This document shows, piece by piece, positions 51,360-62,752 of a stretch of DNA of 64,000 bases. Numbering within the stretch: the stretch's first letter is position 1; the number at the start of each line of letters is the position of its first letter. Source of the stretch: Mycobacterium sp. (GTDB lineage Bacteria; Actinomycetota; Actinomycetes; Mycobacteriales; Mycobacteriaceae). The stretch is taken from the NCBI GenBank assembly GCA_016197405.1, contig JACPVR010000007.1, positions 248,001 to 312,000 on the forward strand, given 5' to 3'. The translations under genes were made by a program, and so were the position numbers. The notes under the pieces are model-generated. The model searched no databases. It was not told the origin of the DNA and saw only the letters and a program-made list of their open reading frames with translations.

Positions 51360-52373
51360 TCACCGGTGTGTGATCGCGAAAAGATTTATACCGGTGTCCT
51401 CGGTCCGGACCTCCACCCGTGCGGGCCCGAATTTGGACGCCGCGAAGAGCGCCACCAGGTCTTCAGCCGAGCGGTGCACCAACCGCCAGTGCAGGACATG
51501 ATCCATGAACGCCTTGTCGGGGTTGCCGACGTCGAAGTTGCCGACGATCGCCGTCCCGCCGGGACGCAGTCGGTCATAGATCCAGTCCAGCAGTGCGACC
51601 ACGACACCGTCGCGCAGGTAGTCGATGAGGCCTATCGAATACACCAGATCCTGGTCGCGCAGTTCCAGCGTCTCGCGTCCGAGCGCGGCTCTGACGATAT
51701 TGGCCTGGGCGAAGGTCACCTGGTCGGCGACACCGGCCCGGCGGGCGGCGCTCTGCGCGTACGCCAGTGCCTCGTTGTCGGCGTCGACGCATGTCGCGTT
51801 GATATCGCGGCGGTGCGCTTCGCCGAGGACGTCGAGTACCTCGCGGGCCGGCCCGCACGCCAAGCTGGTGATCTCGGTGCGCCGGCCCGTATTGGCGTGC
51901 GCGATGTCGACGATGACATCACGCAGCAGCCGCCGCCGGTTCTTCACCGCGCGCGATGCCGGGATGCCCAGGAACCATCGGTCGATATGGCGGCCGAGCC
52001 GGTCGGTGCCGACCGGCCGGTCGTCGTAGACCATCTGCAGCGTGAGGTAGTCACCGGCATAGCCTCGCGGTTTGGTGTAGGACCGTGCGATCAGCGGGCT
52101 CAGGGAGAAGTAGGGATAGGTTTCGCGGAAGACATAGGCGCCGAGCTCATCGGCGGCCGCCGGCCGCGCCGCGATATGCCAGCGCAGCTGCGCGCTGACC
52201 TGGTCGCATGCCCGGTTCACCGGGGCCTGGATGCCGGCATCGCGCGCGGTGCCGTTGACGATCAACTCGTGGGCCACCCGCATCGCAGACTTGAAGTCTT
52301 CGGTGGCGCCTGCCAGCGTCGCGGGGATATCGGTGGGATAGGTCTGCGGCGGGTTTTCGGTCAACGTCATCAT
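51360..52373 (-). CDS. Class I SAM-dependent methyltransferase
   Basis: A protein of about 337 residues. After a helical N-terminal region with YTKPRGYAGDYLTLQMVYD, seen in a family of bacterial methyltransferases around quorum-type signals and lipids, comes the Rossmann methyltransferase domain with ITSLACGPAREVLDVL as motif I and ATCVDADNEALAYAQ as motif II. A pair of adjacent ATG codons serves as start, with GGGAGG just upstream; 52370 is equally possible. The substrate is unknown. It is divergent from the hydrolase gene at 52519. Confidence 0.75.
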   Translation of the reverse strand: MMTLTENPPQTYPTDIPATLAGATEDFKSAMRVAHELIVNGTARDAGIQAPVNRACDQVSAQLRWHIAARPAAADELGAYVFRETYPYFSLSPLIARSYTKPRGYAGDYLTLQMVYDDRPVGTDRLGRHIDRWFLGIPASRAVKNRRRLLRDVIVDIAHANTGRRTEITSLACGPAREVLDVLGEAHRRDINATCVDADNEALAYAQSAARRAGVADQVTFAQANIVRAALGRETLELRDQDLVYSIGLIDYLRDGVVVALLDWIYDRLRPGGTAIVGNFDVGNPDKAFMDHVLHWRLVHRSAEDLVALFAASKFGPARVEVRTEDTGINLFAITHR

Positions 52374-52518
52374 GCCTCCCGAGGGGTTGGGACCGGGTTG
52401 TCGCACGATCGTTTCCCGCGCGCGCGGCGCCACACCGCGTAGTCGGCTACTCGCATTTTTCGAGTAGCTAGAATCCGTTGAGAATCGGCAAAGACGCCGT
52501 ACTTCAGGAGGATCGCGC

Positions 52519-53439
52519 ATGGTTACTCAGTTGCCGCCAAGCCGCACGGTGATAGTCCGTGGCGCCGACGGCACCCGGCTGCACACCGAGGTCTTCGGCC
52601 CCGCCGACGGGTATCCGATCGTGTTGTCGCACGGCATCACCTGCGCCATCGGCGTGTGGCGTGAACAGATCGCCGATCTGGCCCGCGATTACCGGGTCAT
52701 CGCGTTCGATCACCGTGGGCACGGTCGCAGCGGTGTCCCGCCGCGTGGCCACTACAGCCTCAATCACCTGGCCTCCGACCTCGAGTCGGTCCTGGCTGCC
52801 ACGCTGGAACCCGGCGAGCGCGCGGTGATCGCCGGTCACTCGATGGGGGGCATCGCCATCGAGGCGTGGTCGGAGCGGTATCGGCACAAGGTCGCCGAGC
52901 GCGCCGACGCGGTCGCGCTGATCAACACCACGTCCGGCGAGATCGTCCGGCAGGTGCAGTTCCTGTCCTTGACGCCGCGGCTGGCCAACGGCCGTGCCGT
53001 GCTGGGCAGCCGGATCGTCCGGACGTTCGGCGGAGTGCCCGCGCTGCGGGCCGCGCACCGCCCGAGCCGCCGGTTCGTCGCCGCGCTCGCGGTGGGCCGC
53101 GATGCCGACCCCGAGATAGCCGACTTCGTCTACCGGCTCTACGCCGAGACGCCGGCGGCCGGCCGGGGCGGGTTTGCCCGCGCGTTGATGGACTCGATCG
53201 AGCGCCGCCATATCCGGCTCGACGGACTGACGGTGCCGACACTGGTCATCGGCAGCCTGCGCGACCGATTGCTGCCCATCGCCTCATCGCGGCGGATCGC
53301 CGAGTCGGTGCCCAACCTGGTCGATCTCGTCGAAGTGCCCGGCGGTCACTGCGCGATCCTGGAACAGCCCGCCGAGGTCAACCGGCGGCTGCGAGCGCTG
53401 GCCGAATCTGCCGGTGTCGCAACGAGAATGAGCTCCTAG
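52519..53439 (+). CDS. Alpha/beta hydrolase
   Basis: A 306-residue esterase/hydrolase. The oxyanion region VLSHGITCA, the [13 protein letters not shown] strand-turn and the nucleophile elbow GHSMGG with Ser108 are clear. The acid is probably Asp in GSLRDRLLP and the catalytic His is in [10 protein letters not shown] near the C-terminus. No signal peptide. Its stop shares the palindromic CTAG with the stop of the convergent amine oxidase gene, so the two reading frames end in the same four bases. Substrate unknown. Confidence 0.9.
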   Translation: MVTQLPPSRTVIVRGADGTRLHTEVFGPADGYPIVLSHGITCAIGVWREQIADLARDYRVIAFDHRGHGRSGVPPRGHYSLNHLASDLESVLAATLEPGERAVIAGHSMGGIAIEAWSERYRHKVAERADAVALINTTSGEIVRQVQFLSLTPRLANGRAVLGSRIVRTFGGVPALRAAHRPSRRFVAALAVGRDADPEIADFVYRLYAETPAAGRGGFARALMDSIERRHIRLDGLTVPTLVIGSLRDRLLPIASSRRIAESVPNLVDLVEVPGGHCAILEQPAEVNRRLRALAESAGVATRMSS

Positions 53440-54776
53440 CCGAGCGCGGCGGTCACTTCCGCCGCGGCCCGCTGACCGGACCGCACCGCACCGTCGAGGA
53501 AGCCGGTCCATTCGTCGGCGGTCTCGGTACCGGCCCAGAAGATCGGTCCGGCGGGGCGGCGCAACCACTGGCCGACCGATGTCCACATCCCGGGCCCAAC
53601 CGCCGCCGTCGGTCCGCCGGGCGCGAAAGGCTCAGTGCCCCAGCAGAAATCGAGATAGTCGATGGGCGACAGCGCGTCCGGGCCGAACAATGCCGCGAAA
53701 CAGGCCAGGGCGTGCTCCCGGCGCCGTTCGGCAGGCCAGGAGTCGAACTCGCGCGAATCGACGAAACCCAGCAGCAGGCCCGGTCCGTCGCTTTTCGGGC
53801 TGACGTCGAAAGTGATGAAAACCGGCCCGGTGTCCGACAGTGACTCCCCGGACCGGCCCTGGGCGCGCCAGAACGGCGTGTCATAGGCGGCGTAGGCCTT
53901 CGACAGCCGTCCTTGCGGCCAGTTCGCGGCCAGCTTGGCGTACTCGGGTGCCAGCTCGGGGGAGAAGTCGATGGCGCCGCGGTGCGCCGGCGGGATCGCG
54001 ATGACGACAGCGCGTGCGCCGACCTCACCGGCCGACGAGCTGACGGTCACGCCCGTCTCGTCGTGACGCACGGCGTGTACCGCGGCGCCGAGCACCACCC
54101 GCTCGCCGAGCTCGTCGGCCATTTTCACCGCGATCTGCTGGGTGCCGGCCAGAAAACGGTCCTGCTGGGCGCCACCGGCGACGTCGAGCATGCGGTCCAG
54201 CCCGCCCGCGGCCTTGACGTAGCGCAGGGCGTGCAGCATCGACACCTCGTCGGGTTCGGCGCCCCAGGTGACCCGGGCCATGATGGCCATCAGGTCCAGC
54301 GTCGTCGTCGAGGCCCGGACTGAACGCAACCAGTCGGCCAGCGTCATGGCATCGAGCTTCTCGGCGTTCGGTGCCTTCCACGGCTGCGCCACGGTCACGG
54401 TGCGGGCCAGCCGCGCGAACTGCCAGCGCACCCGCGCGATGTTGAGCAGCCCGCCCAGCGACAGCGCCGGGATGGTGCCCGAATACGAACGCACCCGGTT
54501 GCGCCAATTGATCAGGTTCTTACCGTCGTGATAGGTCGGCATCGTCGGACAACCCAACTCGGCGGCCAATGTGTTGACGGCGTCCTGTGTGGGTCCGACG
54601 AAGGTGCCGCCCAGGTCGACCGGCAGCCCCGCCACCGCACCGGTGTAGGACCGGCCGCCGACGCGGTCGCGGCCCTCCAGCACGATCACGTCCAGACCGC
54701 GACGGCGCAATTCGCGCGCCGCCGTCAGCCCCGCGAAACCGGCACCCACCACCACGACATCCGCCTGCTGCTGCAC
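53436..54776 (-). CDS. Flavin-containing amine oxidase
   Basis: A 446-residue FAD-dependent amine oxidoreductase of the monoamine oxidase family. The FAD dinucleotide fold [20 protein letters not shown] and the following [10 protein letters not shown] lie at the N-terminus. The C-terminal flavin-binding segment [20 protein letters not shown] is also typical. It oxidises an amine to an aldehyde with release of hydrogen peroxide. The frame extends upstream, but the GTG at 54776 lies directly before the FAD fold and ten bases after the upstream quinone oxidoreductase, so it is preferred. The two may form one transcript. Confidence 0.85.
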   Translation of the reverse strand: MQQQADVVVVGAGFAGLTAARELRRRGLDVIVLEGRDRVGGRSYTGAVAGLPVDLGGTFVGPTQDAVNTLAAELGCPTMPTYHDGKNLINWRNRVRSYSGTIPALSLGGLLNIARVRWQFARLARTVTVAQPWKAPNAEKLDAMTLADWLRSVRASTTTLDLMAIMARVTWGAEPDEVSMLHALRYVKAAGGLDRMLDVAGGAQQDRFLAGTQQIAVKMADELGERVVLGAAVHAVRHDETGVTVSSSAGEVGARAVVIAIPPAHRGAIDFSPELAPEYAKLAANWPQGRLSKAYAAYDTPFWRAQGRSGESLSDTGPVFITFDVSPKSDGPGLLLGFVDSREFDSWPAERRREHALACFAALFGPDALSPIDYLDFCWGTEPFAPGGPTAAVGPGMWTSVGQWLRRPAGPIFWAGTETADEWTGFLDGAVRSGQRAAAEVTAALG

Positions 54777-54786
54777 GCCAGCCAGC

Positions 54787-55758
54787 CTATATCCGCAGGA
54801 CGACCTTGCCTCTGGCGCTGCGATTCTCCAGCGACGCGATGGCCTCGCCGGCCTGCGAGAGTGGGTACACCTGCGGTTCGGGCGGTGCCACGGTGCCCTC
54901 GGCGAGCAGGACCGACAGCTCGTCCCACTGCTCGGCGAGGTAGCCGGGGTGCCGAAGCGCCCACGCACCCCAGCCCACCCCGACGGCGTCGACATTGTTG
55001 AGCAGCAGCCGGTTCACCTTGATCTGCGGGATGTCACCGCCGGTGAAACCCACGACCAGCAGCCGGCCTGCCGGAGCCAGTGAGCGCAGCGAATCGGTGA
55101 ACCTGTCACCGCCGACGGGGTCCAGCACGATGTCCACACCACGCCCGCCGGTCAGCTCGGCGACGGCATCCTTGAAGCCGTCGGCAAGCACCACATCGTC
55201 GGCGCCCGCGGCTCGGGCGATCTCGATCTTGTCCTCGGTGGACACCACGGCGATGGTGCGGGCGGCGCCCAGCGCCGGGGCCAGCCGCAGCGTGGAGGTG
55301 CCAATACCGCCGGCGGCGCCGTGCACCAGCACCGACTCTCCGGGCCGCAACCTGCCCCGGGTGCGTAATGCGAAGTGCACCGTCAGGTCGTTGAACAACA
55401 CGCCGGCGCCGGCCTCGAAGGACACGTTGTCGGGCAGTGCGAAAACCCGGTCCGGTGGCAGCACGACGACCTCGGCCATGCCGCCGGTGATCATCGTCAG
55501 GCCCAGCACCCGGTCACCGGCTGCCACGTGGGCGTCGGCGGGGGCACTGCGCACCACACCCGCGACCTCACCGCCCGGGCTGAACGGTAGCTCCGGTTTG
55601 TATTGGTAGAGGCCGCGGCTGAGTAGTGCATCGGGGAACGCGACGCCCGCGGCGCGCACGTCGATCACCACATTGCCCGCCTCGGCGGCCGGTTCGGCGA
55701 CATCGTTGACTTCGATCGCTTCCGGCCCGTCGAGCCGGGTTACCTGTACTGCGCGCAT
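54787..55758 (-). CDS. NADPH:quinone oxidoreductase (MDR family)
   Basis: A 323-residue quinone oxidoreductase: [13 protein letters not shown] near residue 57, [23 protein letters not shown] near residue 140 for NADPH, and [17 protein letters not shown]. It lacks the zinc ligands of alcohol dehydrogenases. It probably reduces quinones or enones. It precedes the amine oxidase gene by ten bases. It is the third medium-chain reductase without zinc in this window; there is no sign that they work together. Confidence 0.88.
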   Translation of the reverse strand: MRAVQVTRLDGPEAIEVNDVAEPAAEAGNVVIDVRAAGVAFPDALLSRGLYQYKPELPFSPGGEVAGVVRSAPADAHVAAGDRVLGLTMITGGMAEVVVLPPDRVFALPDNVSFEAGAGVLFNDLTVHFALRTRGRLRPGESVLVHGAAGGIGTSTLRLAPALGAARTIAVVSTEDKIEIARAAGADDVVLADGFKDAVAELTGGRGVDIVLDPVGGDRFTDSLRSLAPAGRLLVVGFTGGDIPQIKVNRLLLNNVDAVGVGWGAWALRHPGYLAEQWDELSVLLAEGTVAPPEPQVYPLSQAGEAIASLENRSARGKVVLRI

Positions 55759-55815
55759 GTCCGAACCATACGGATTTAGCCGGGGTAACCGGCACGCAGG
55801 GATGTTGTCGAGAAG

Positions 55816-56151
55816 CTAGCCGATGTAGCAGGGGGCGTCGCCGGGGGTGTAGTACGGCAGGCCGGTCGGGGAGATGCAGGGCGCCTCACCGGGGAAGGCC
55901 GGGACCAGCGAATACGCGTAGTCCGCCGGGAAGCCGTACCGGGCCCAGTCGCCTTCGACGGCGTCGGCGGTTCCGGCCACCACGGCCGCGTCGACGGCGT
56001 CGCCCGCGATACCCGGAGTACAGCCGCCGACATCCACATGACGACCGCCCACCGCACCGCACACATCGGCCTGGGCCACCGGGGTGATCGCCGCGGGGAT
56101 CACCGAGAGGGCGGCGACGCTCAGAAGAGTTGCTGCAAATTTATTGACCAT
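55816..56151 (-). CDS. Small secreted hypothetical protein
   Basis: A 111-residue protein with a Sec signal peptide of about 29 residues (SVAALSVIPAAITPVAQA, cleavage probably before DVCGAV). The mature part is short, has four Cys that may form two disulphides, and is rich in Gly, Pro and Tyr. Mycobacteria have many such small exported proteins. No motif suggests a function. It stands alone between the quinone oxidoreductase and a hypothetical gene. Confidence 0.65.
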   Translation of the reverse strand: MVNKFAATLLSVAALSVIPAAITPVAQADVCGAVGGRHVDVGGCTPGIAGDAVDAAVVAGTADAVEGDWARYGFPADYAYSLVPAFPGEAPCISPTGLPYYTPGDAPCYIG

Positions 56152-56214
56152 GTCGTCATTATCGCCGGACGTCCGGTCCGCGTTACGGCATACCGAATCG
56201 CAGTTTCGAGAGCC

Positions 56215-58527
<2,313 letters not shown>

Positions 58528-58528
58528 T

Positions 58529-59131
58529 ATGAAAGCAGACCCGTCAACCGATGACAAGACCCCGGCCGCGGGACGGCCCCGCGATCCGAGAATCGACGCT
58601 GCCATACTGACCGCCACCGCGGACCTGCTTGTCGAAATCGGCTACGCCAACCTGACAATGGCCGCCATCGCCGAGCGGGCCGGTACCACCAAGACGGCCT
58701 TGTACCGGCGCTGGACGGGTAAGGCCGAGCTGGTGCACGAGGCGGCGTTCCCGGCCGCCCCGACTGCGCTGACCGGTCCGTCCGGCGACATCGCCGCCGA
58801 TGTGCACGCCATGCTGGCCGCCGCGCGCGATGTCTTCACCAGCCCGGTGGTCCGCGCCGCGCTGCCCGGCCTGATCGCGGACATGGCCGCCGATGTCGAC
58901 CTCAACGCCCGGGTGATGGGCCGGTCCACCGCGTTGTTCGACATCGTTCGGCTGCGCATCGTCGAGGCCGTGCGCAATGGGGAGGTGCATCCGGACGTCG
59001 ACCCGGACCGCCTTGTCGAGCTGATCGGCGGCGTCACGTTGTTGCGGCTGTTGCTGGCACCGGAGGTCCCCCTCGACGACGAATGGGTGCGCCAGACCGC
59101 TGCGATCATCGTGCATGGTGTGCGCAAGTAG
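58529..59131 (+). CDS. TetR/AcrR family transcriptional regulator
   Basis: A 200-residue TetR protein. The HTH is at about residues 20-65 with AERAGTTKTALYRRWTGKAELV, the version with an RRW that groups with regulators of lipid or xenobiotic genes. A GTG four codons upstream (58517) is also possible but lies inside the operator candidate. The gene is followed 24 bases later by a zinc-dependent dehydrogenase gene, so it may regulate that too. Divergent from the kinase-like operon. Confidence 0.85.
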   Translation: MKADPSTDDKTPAAGRPRDPRIDAAILTATADLLVEIGYANLTMAAIAERAGTTKTALYRRWTGKAELVHEAAFPAAPTALTGPSGDIAADVHAMLAAARDVFTSPVVRAALPGLIADMAADVDLNARVMGRSTALFDIVRLRIVEAVRNGEVHPDVDPDRLVELIGGVTLLRLLLAPEVPLDDEWVRQTAAIIVHGVRK

Positions 59132-59155
59132 CGCGGTGTGCTATCCAGAACAGTG

Positions 59156-60310
59156 ATGAGAGCCGTCAGCTGCCTGCAAGGCACATTGTCCGTCGTCGAT
59201 CTGCCCACGCCCGTGCCCGCGGCCGGGCAGCTGCTGCTCGACGTCCGCCGGTGCGGTATCTGCGGGTCTGATCTGCACGCCCGGTTGCACTCCGACCAGC
59301 TCACCGAACCGATGAAGTCGCTGGACTACGACGGTGCCATCCGCCCCGACGTCGCCACGGTGATGGGTCACGAATTCTGCGGTGAGGTCGTCGAACGCGG
59401 TCGCGGGGTGGGCAAGGAGTTCACGCCGGGAACCAAGGTGGTGTCGTTCCCGCTGCTGCGGGCCGCCGGTGCGGTGCATCTGACCGGGCTGTCGCCACAT
59501 GCTCCCGGCGGTTATGCCGAACAGGTGCTCGCGGAGGCGTCGCTGAGTTTCGCCGTTCCCAACGGCCTCGACCTGGACACCGCCGCGCTGACCGAGCCGA
59601 TGGCAGTCGCGCTGCACGCGGTGCGGCGCAGCCAGATCGGCAAACGCGACAAGGCGGTCGTGATCGGTTGCGGCCCTGTCGGTCTGGCGGTCATCTGCCA
59701 GCTCAAGACCCTGGGGGTGAGCACCATCATCGCCAGCGATTTCTCGCCGGGCCGGCGTGCCCTGGCCGCCAGGTGCGGCGCGCATGTCGTGGTCGACCCG
59801 AAGCTGGAGTCGCCCTATACGGCGCTGGGCAAGGGTGTCATCACGACGGCGCCGGCGCTCTACGAACTCGGTGTCGGCTCGATGGAGAAGATGCGCAAGT
59901 TGCCCGGCTGGGCGCACCTGTACCGGGTCGCCGACAAGCTGGGCGCCGCAGACCCCAAACGGCCGGTGATATTCGAATGTGTCGGCGTGCCGGGGATGCT
60001 CGACGGTGTCGTCAGGGAGGCGCCGATGAACTCCCGCGTCGTCGTCGCCGGGGTCTGCATGGAACCCGACCGGCTGCCACCGGTGCTGACCAACGTCAAG
60101 GAACTCGACCTGCGTTTCGTGTTCGGTTACACGCCACTGGAATTCCGCGACACCCTGCACATGTTGGCCGACGGCAAGGTCGACGCCTCCGCACTGGTCA
60201 CCGGAACCGTGGGACTCGACGGGGTGCAGGCGGCCTTCGACGCGCTGGCCGATACCGAGAAACACGCGAAGATCCTGATCGACCCGCGTAGCGCCGCGAC
60301 CGCGCCGTAG
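59156..60310 (+). CDS. Zinc-dependent alcohol dehydrogenase-like protein
   Basis: A 384-residue medium-chain dehydrogenase. The catalytic zinc ligands are the Cys in RRCGICGSDLHAR and the His/Glu in MGHEFCGEVVERG; the Rossmann motif is VIGCGPVGLAVICQLKTLG. The usual lobe with four Cys that binds the structural zinc is missing; the region reads FPLLRAAGAVHLTGL. It is therefore a variant like sorbitol or threonine dehydrogenases without structural zinc. The ATG at 59156 is chosen over upstream codons because family members begin MRAV. Substrate unknown. Confidence 0.82.
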   Translation: MRAVSCLQGTLSVVDLPTPVPAAGQLLLDVRRCGICGSDLHARLHSDQLTEPMKSLDYDGAIRPDVATVMGHEFCGEVVERGRGVGKEFTPGTKVVSFPLLRAAGAVHLTGLSPHAPGGYAEQVLAEASLSFAVPNGLDLDTAALTEPMAVALHAVRRSQIGKRDKAVVIGCGPVGLAVICQLKTLGVSTIIASDFSPGRRALAARCGAHVVVDPKLESPYTALGKGVITTAPALYELGVGSMEKMRKLPGWAHLYRVADKLGAADPKRPVIFECVGVPGMLDGVVREAPMNSRVVVAGVCMEPDRLPPVLTNVKELDLRFVFGYTPLEFRDTLHMLADGKVDASALVTGTVGLDGVQAAFDALADTEKHAKILIDPRSAATAP

Positions 60311-60311
60311 C

Positions 60312-61112
60312 TCACTTCCCGACGAAGTTGGCGTTGGACGCCGAGGTGGTGACGCCGTTGCCGATCGGTCCGCTCGCGTCGAACAGGCTGGCCGAGCCGA
60401 CGGCGATACCGTCGGCACTGTACTGCGTCAGCGCTGCCAGCCCGATGTATGGGCCTTGCGGTAGTCGGCACAACGTCAGCGTGTAATCGGCGTTGATGAA
60501 GCCCAGGCCGGCGGGCGTGAAATTGGTCATCGACGCCGTCACGTCGACGGCCAGTGCCGCCCGCACGAACGGTGAGCACTCCTCGCCGGCGACCAGCGGT
60601 CGGATCTCTCGCAACCAGGCGAACCGCGGGCCGTCGTACTGCCATTCGAAACCGTTGCCGCCCTTGTTCACATCGCGACCGTAAGCCTTGATGAACATCG
60701 GAACCGCGGCGTCGAACTCCATGGGTTCCTCGGGTAGCGGCGGCATGGTCAGCGGTGTGGTCCACGCCCGCCCGGCGGGTTGCTCGCCGCGTCGCAGGTA
60801 CAGCACCGAGGCCCGCGCGACGATCTCGTCGTGCTGGGTCATCACGGCGTCGATGGCCTGCATGCGTCTGCCGACGCGCACCACGTCCGCGCGCACCCGC
60901 ACCGGTTCGGTGGCGACCCGGCGCAGGATGTCCACCGTCAGGCGGACCGGCACCAGCTCGTCGTCGTCGACCTTCTCCTCGACGGTCCGGGCCAGCAGCC
61001 CGCCGATGACCTGGCCGCCCAGCGTCGGCCCCCAGCCGCCCTGCGCGATCTCGTTGGGGACGAAGGTGTCCTTGTCGGGCACGAAGAACGGAGTGAATCC
61101 GCTGGTCGGCAT
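60312..61112 (-). CDS. Acyl-CoA thioesterase family protein (double hotdog)
   Basis: A 266-residue protein with two hotdog-fold repeats: QGGWGPTLGGQVIGGLLAR in the first, with a following segment VRADVVRVGRRMQAIDAVM, and GLGFINADYTLTLCRLPQG in the second. TesB-like mycobacterial proteins of this size hydrolyse acyl-CoA. The catalytic Asp is not obvious. The gene is convergent with the alcohol dehydrogenase (one base between stops) and 53 bases from the nuoN stop. Confidence 0.8.
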   Translation of the reverse strand: MPTSGFTPFFVPDKDTFVPNEIAQGGWGPTLGGQVIGGLLARTVEEKVDDDELVPVRLTVDILRRVATEPVRVRADVVRVGRRMQAIDAVMTQHDEIVARASVLYLRRGEQPAGRAWTTPLTMPPLPEEPMEFDAAVPMFIKAYGRDVNKGGNGFEWQYDGPRFAWLREIRPLVAGEECSPFVRAALAVDVTASMTNFTPAGLGFINADYTLTLCRLPQGPYIGLAALTQYSADGIAVGSASLFDASGPIGNGVTTSASNANFVGK

Positions 61113-61165
61113 GTCATTTCCTCGCTGCAGCTGGTACGGAAATGCTTACAGTAACCGAGTCCGAC

Positions 61166-62752
61166 TCAGCGCAGGAAGTGTGCCGCGTCGTTCGCCAGGT
61201 CCAGCAGTGGCTGCGGTAGGGCGCCGAGGGCGAAGGTGATGGCCGCGGTCAACGTCACCGTGGCGGTGGTGGTCCAGCTGGGAGTCACCACATCGGGGGC
61301 GTCCTCAGGCGGGTCGGTGAAGAACATCAACACGATCACCCGGACATAGAAGTAGGCGGCCATGGCGCTGGCGATGACGCCGACGATCACCAGCGGTATC
61401 GCGCCGCCTTCGCCGGCGGCCTTGAAGACCGCGAACTTGCTGACGAACCCACTGGTCAGCGGGATACCGGCGAAAGCAAGCAGGAACAGTGAGAACACCA
61501 CGCCGACAAGGGGATACCGCCGGCCCAGGCCGGCCCAATGTGCCAGCTCGGTGTCCTCACCGCCGCTGCGGTCGCGCACCAGGCTGACGACGGCGAAGGC
61601 ACCCAGGGTGGAGAAACCGTAGGCGAACAGATAGAACAGCGTGCCGGACAAGCCGGTGTCGTTGAGGGCGATCACACCGGTCAGGATGAAGCCGGCATGT
61701 GCCACCGCCGAGTACGCCAGCATGCGTTTGACGTCGGTCTGCCGGATCGCGGTGACGGTACCGACAAGCATGGTGGCGATCGCGATGACCCACAGCACCG
61801 GTCGCCAATCGTCACGCAGTCCGGGGACCGCGACGTAGAAGATCCGCAGCATCGCACCGAACGCCGCGACCTTGGTCGCCGCCGCCATGAAAGCGGTGAT
61901 CGGGGTGGGCGCACCCTGATAGACGTCGGGAACCCAGGAGTGAAACGGCACGGCACCGACTTTGAACAACACCCCGACCGCGAGCAGACCGGTGCCGACC
62001 AGCGCCAGGTCGGTGTCGGCGGACCGTGCATCGATGGCCTGCGATATCCCGACCAGCGAGAAAGTACCGCTGTAGCCGTACAGCAAGGCCACGCCGTAGA
62101 GGAAGAACGCCGACGAAAAAGCGCCCAGCAGAAAGTACTTCAACGCCGCTTCCTGCGACAGCAGTCGGCGCCGCCGGGCCAGCCCGCACATCAGGTACAG
62201 CGGAAGCGACAGCACCTCCAATGCCACGAACATCGTCAGCAGGTCATCTGCGGCACCGAACAGCAGCATGCCGCCGACGGCGAACATGGTCAGCGGGAAC
62301 ACCTCGGTCTGCACCATGCCGGCGCGCACGGCCAGCTTCTCGGCCACACTGCCGGGCACCGCCGCGGCCTGCGGCGTGAAGGCATCCAAACCGGTTGCCG
62401 TGCCGCCGGTTTCGGGGCCGGGGATGGTGCGCTCGGCGATCAGCAGTACACCTAGGATGGCGATCAGCACGATGGTGCCCTGCAGGAACAGCGCGGGTGG
62501 GTCGACGGCGACCGCGCCGACGACGGCGAGCCGGCCCGGCTGACCGTGCAGTCCGACGGTCAGCGCCACCACGGCAACCAGTGCGGCCCCCAGCCCGCCG
62601 AGGCTGAGCATGAGCTGCGCGCGGTACCGGCCGCTTCGCGGCAGGAAGGCCTCCACGAGCACGCCGGCGACGGCGGCGCCGAACACGATCAGCATGGGGG
62701 AGAGCTGACCGTATTCGACCGACGGCGTCTGCACGGCTGCCAGCGCGGTCAT
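61166..62752 (-). CDS. nuoN: NADH-quinone oxidoreductase subunit N
   Basis: A 528-residue integral membrane subunit of complex I with about 14 helices. It has the antiporter-like core with Lys and Glu in the helices, including MFVALEVLSLPLYLMCGLARRR and VGAVPFHSWVPDVYQGAPTPI. It belongs to the proton-pumping arm. Its ATG overlaps the nuoM stop by four bases, the normal nuoM-nuoN order at the end of the operon, and no nuo gene follows. Confidence 0.95.
   Translation of the reverse strand: MTALAAVQTPSVEYGQLSPMLIVFGAAVAGVLVEAFLPRSGRYRAQLMLSLGGLGAALVAVVALTVGLHGQPGRLAVVGAVAVDPPALFLQGTIVLIAILGVLLIAERTIPGPETGGTATGLDAFTPQAAAVPGSVAEKLAVRAGMVQTEVFPLTMFAVGGMLLFGAADDLLTMFVALEVLSLPLYLMCGLARRRRLLSQEAALKYFLLGAFSSAFFLYGVALLYGYSGTFSLVGISQAIDARSADTDLALVGTGLLAVGVLFKVGAVPFHSWVPDVYQGAPTPITAFMAAATKVAAFGAMLRIFYVAVPGLRDDWRPVLWVIAIATMLVGTVTAIRQTDVKRMLAYSAVAHAGFILTGVIALNDTGLSGTLFYLFAYGFSTLGAFAVVSLVRDRSGGEDTELAHWAGLGRRYPLVGVVFSLFLLAFAGIPLTSGFVSKFAVFKAAGEGGAIPLVIVGVIASAMAAYFYVRVIVLMFFTDPPEDAPDVVTPSWTTTATVTLTAAITFALGALPQPLLDLANDAAHFLR

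Noticed and set aside
53436..53439. Shared CTAG stop of two convergent genes as a regulatory feature
   Set aside because: It is only an economical overlap of stop codons; no hairpin or other signal accompanies it.
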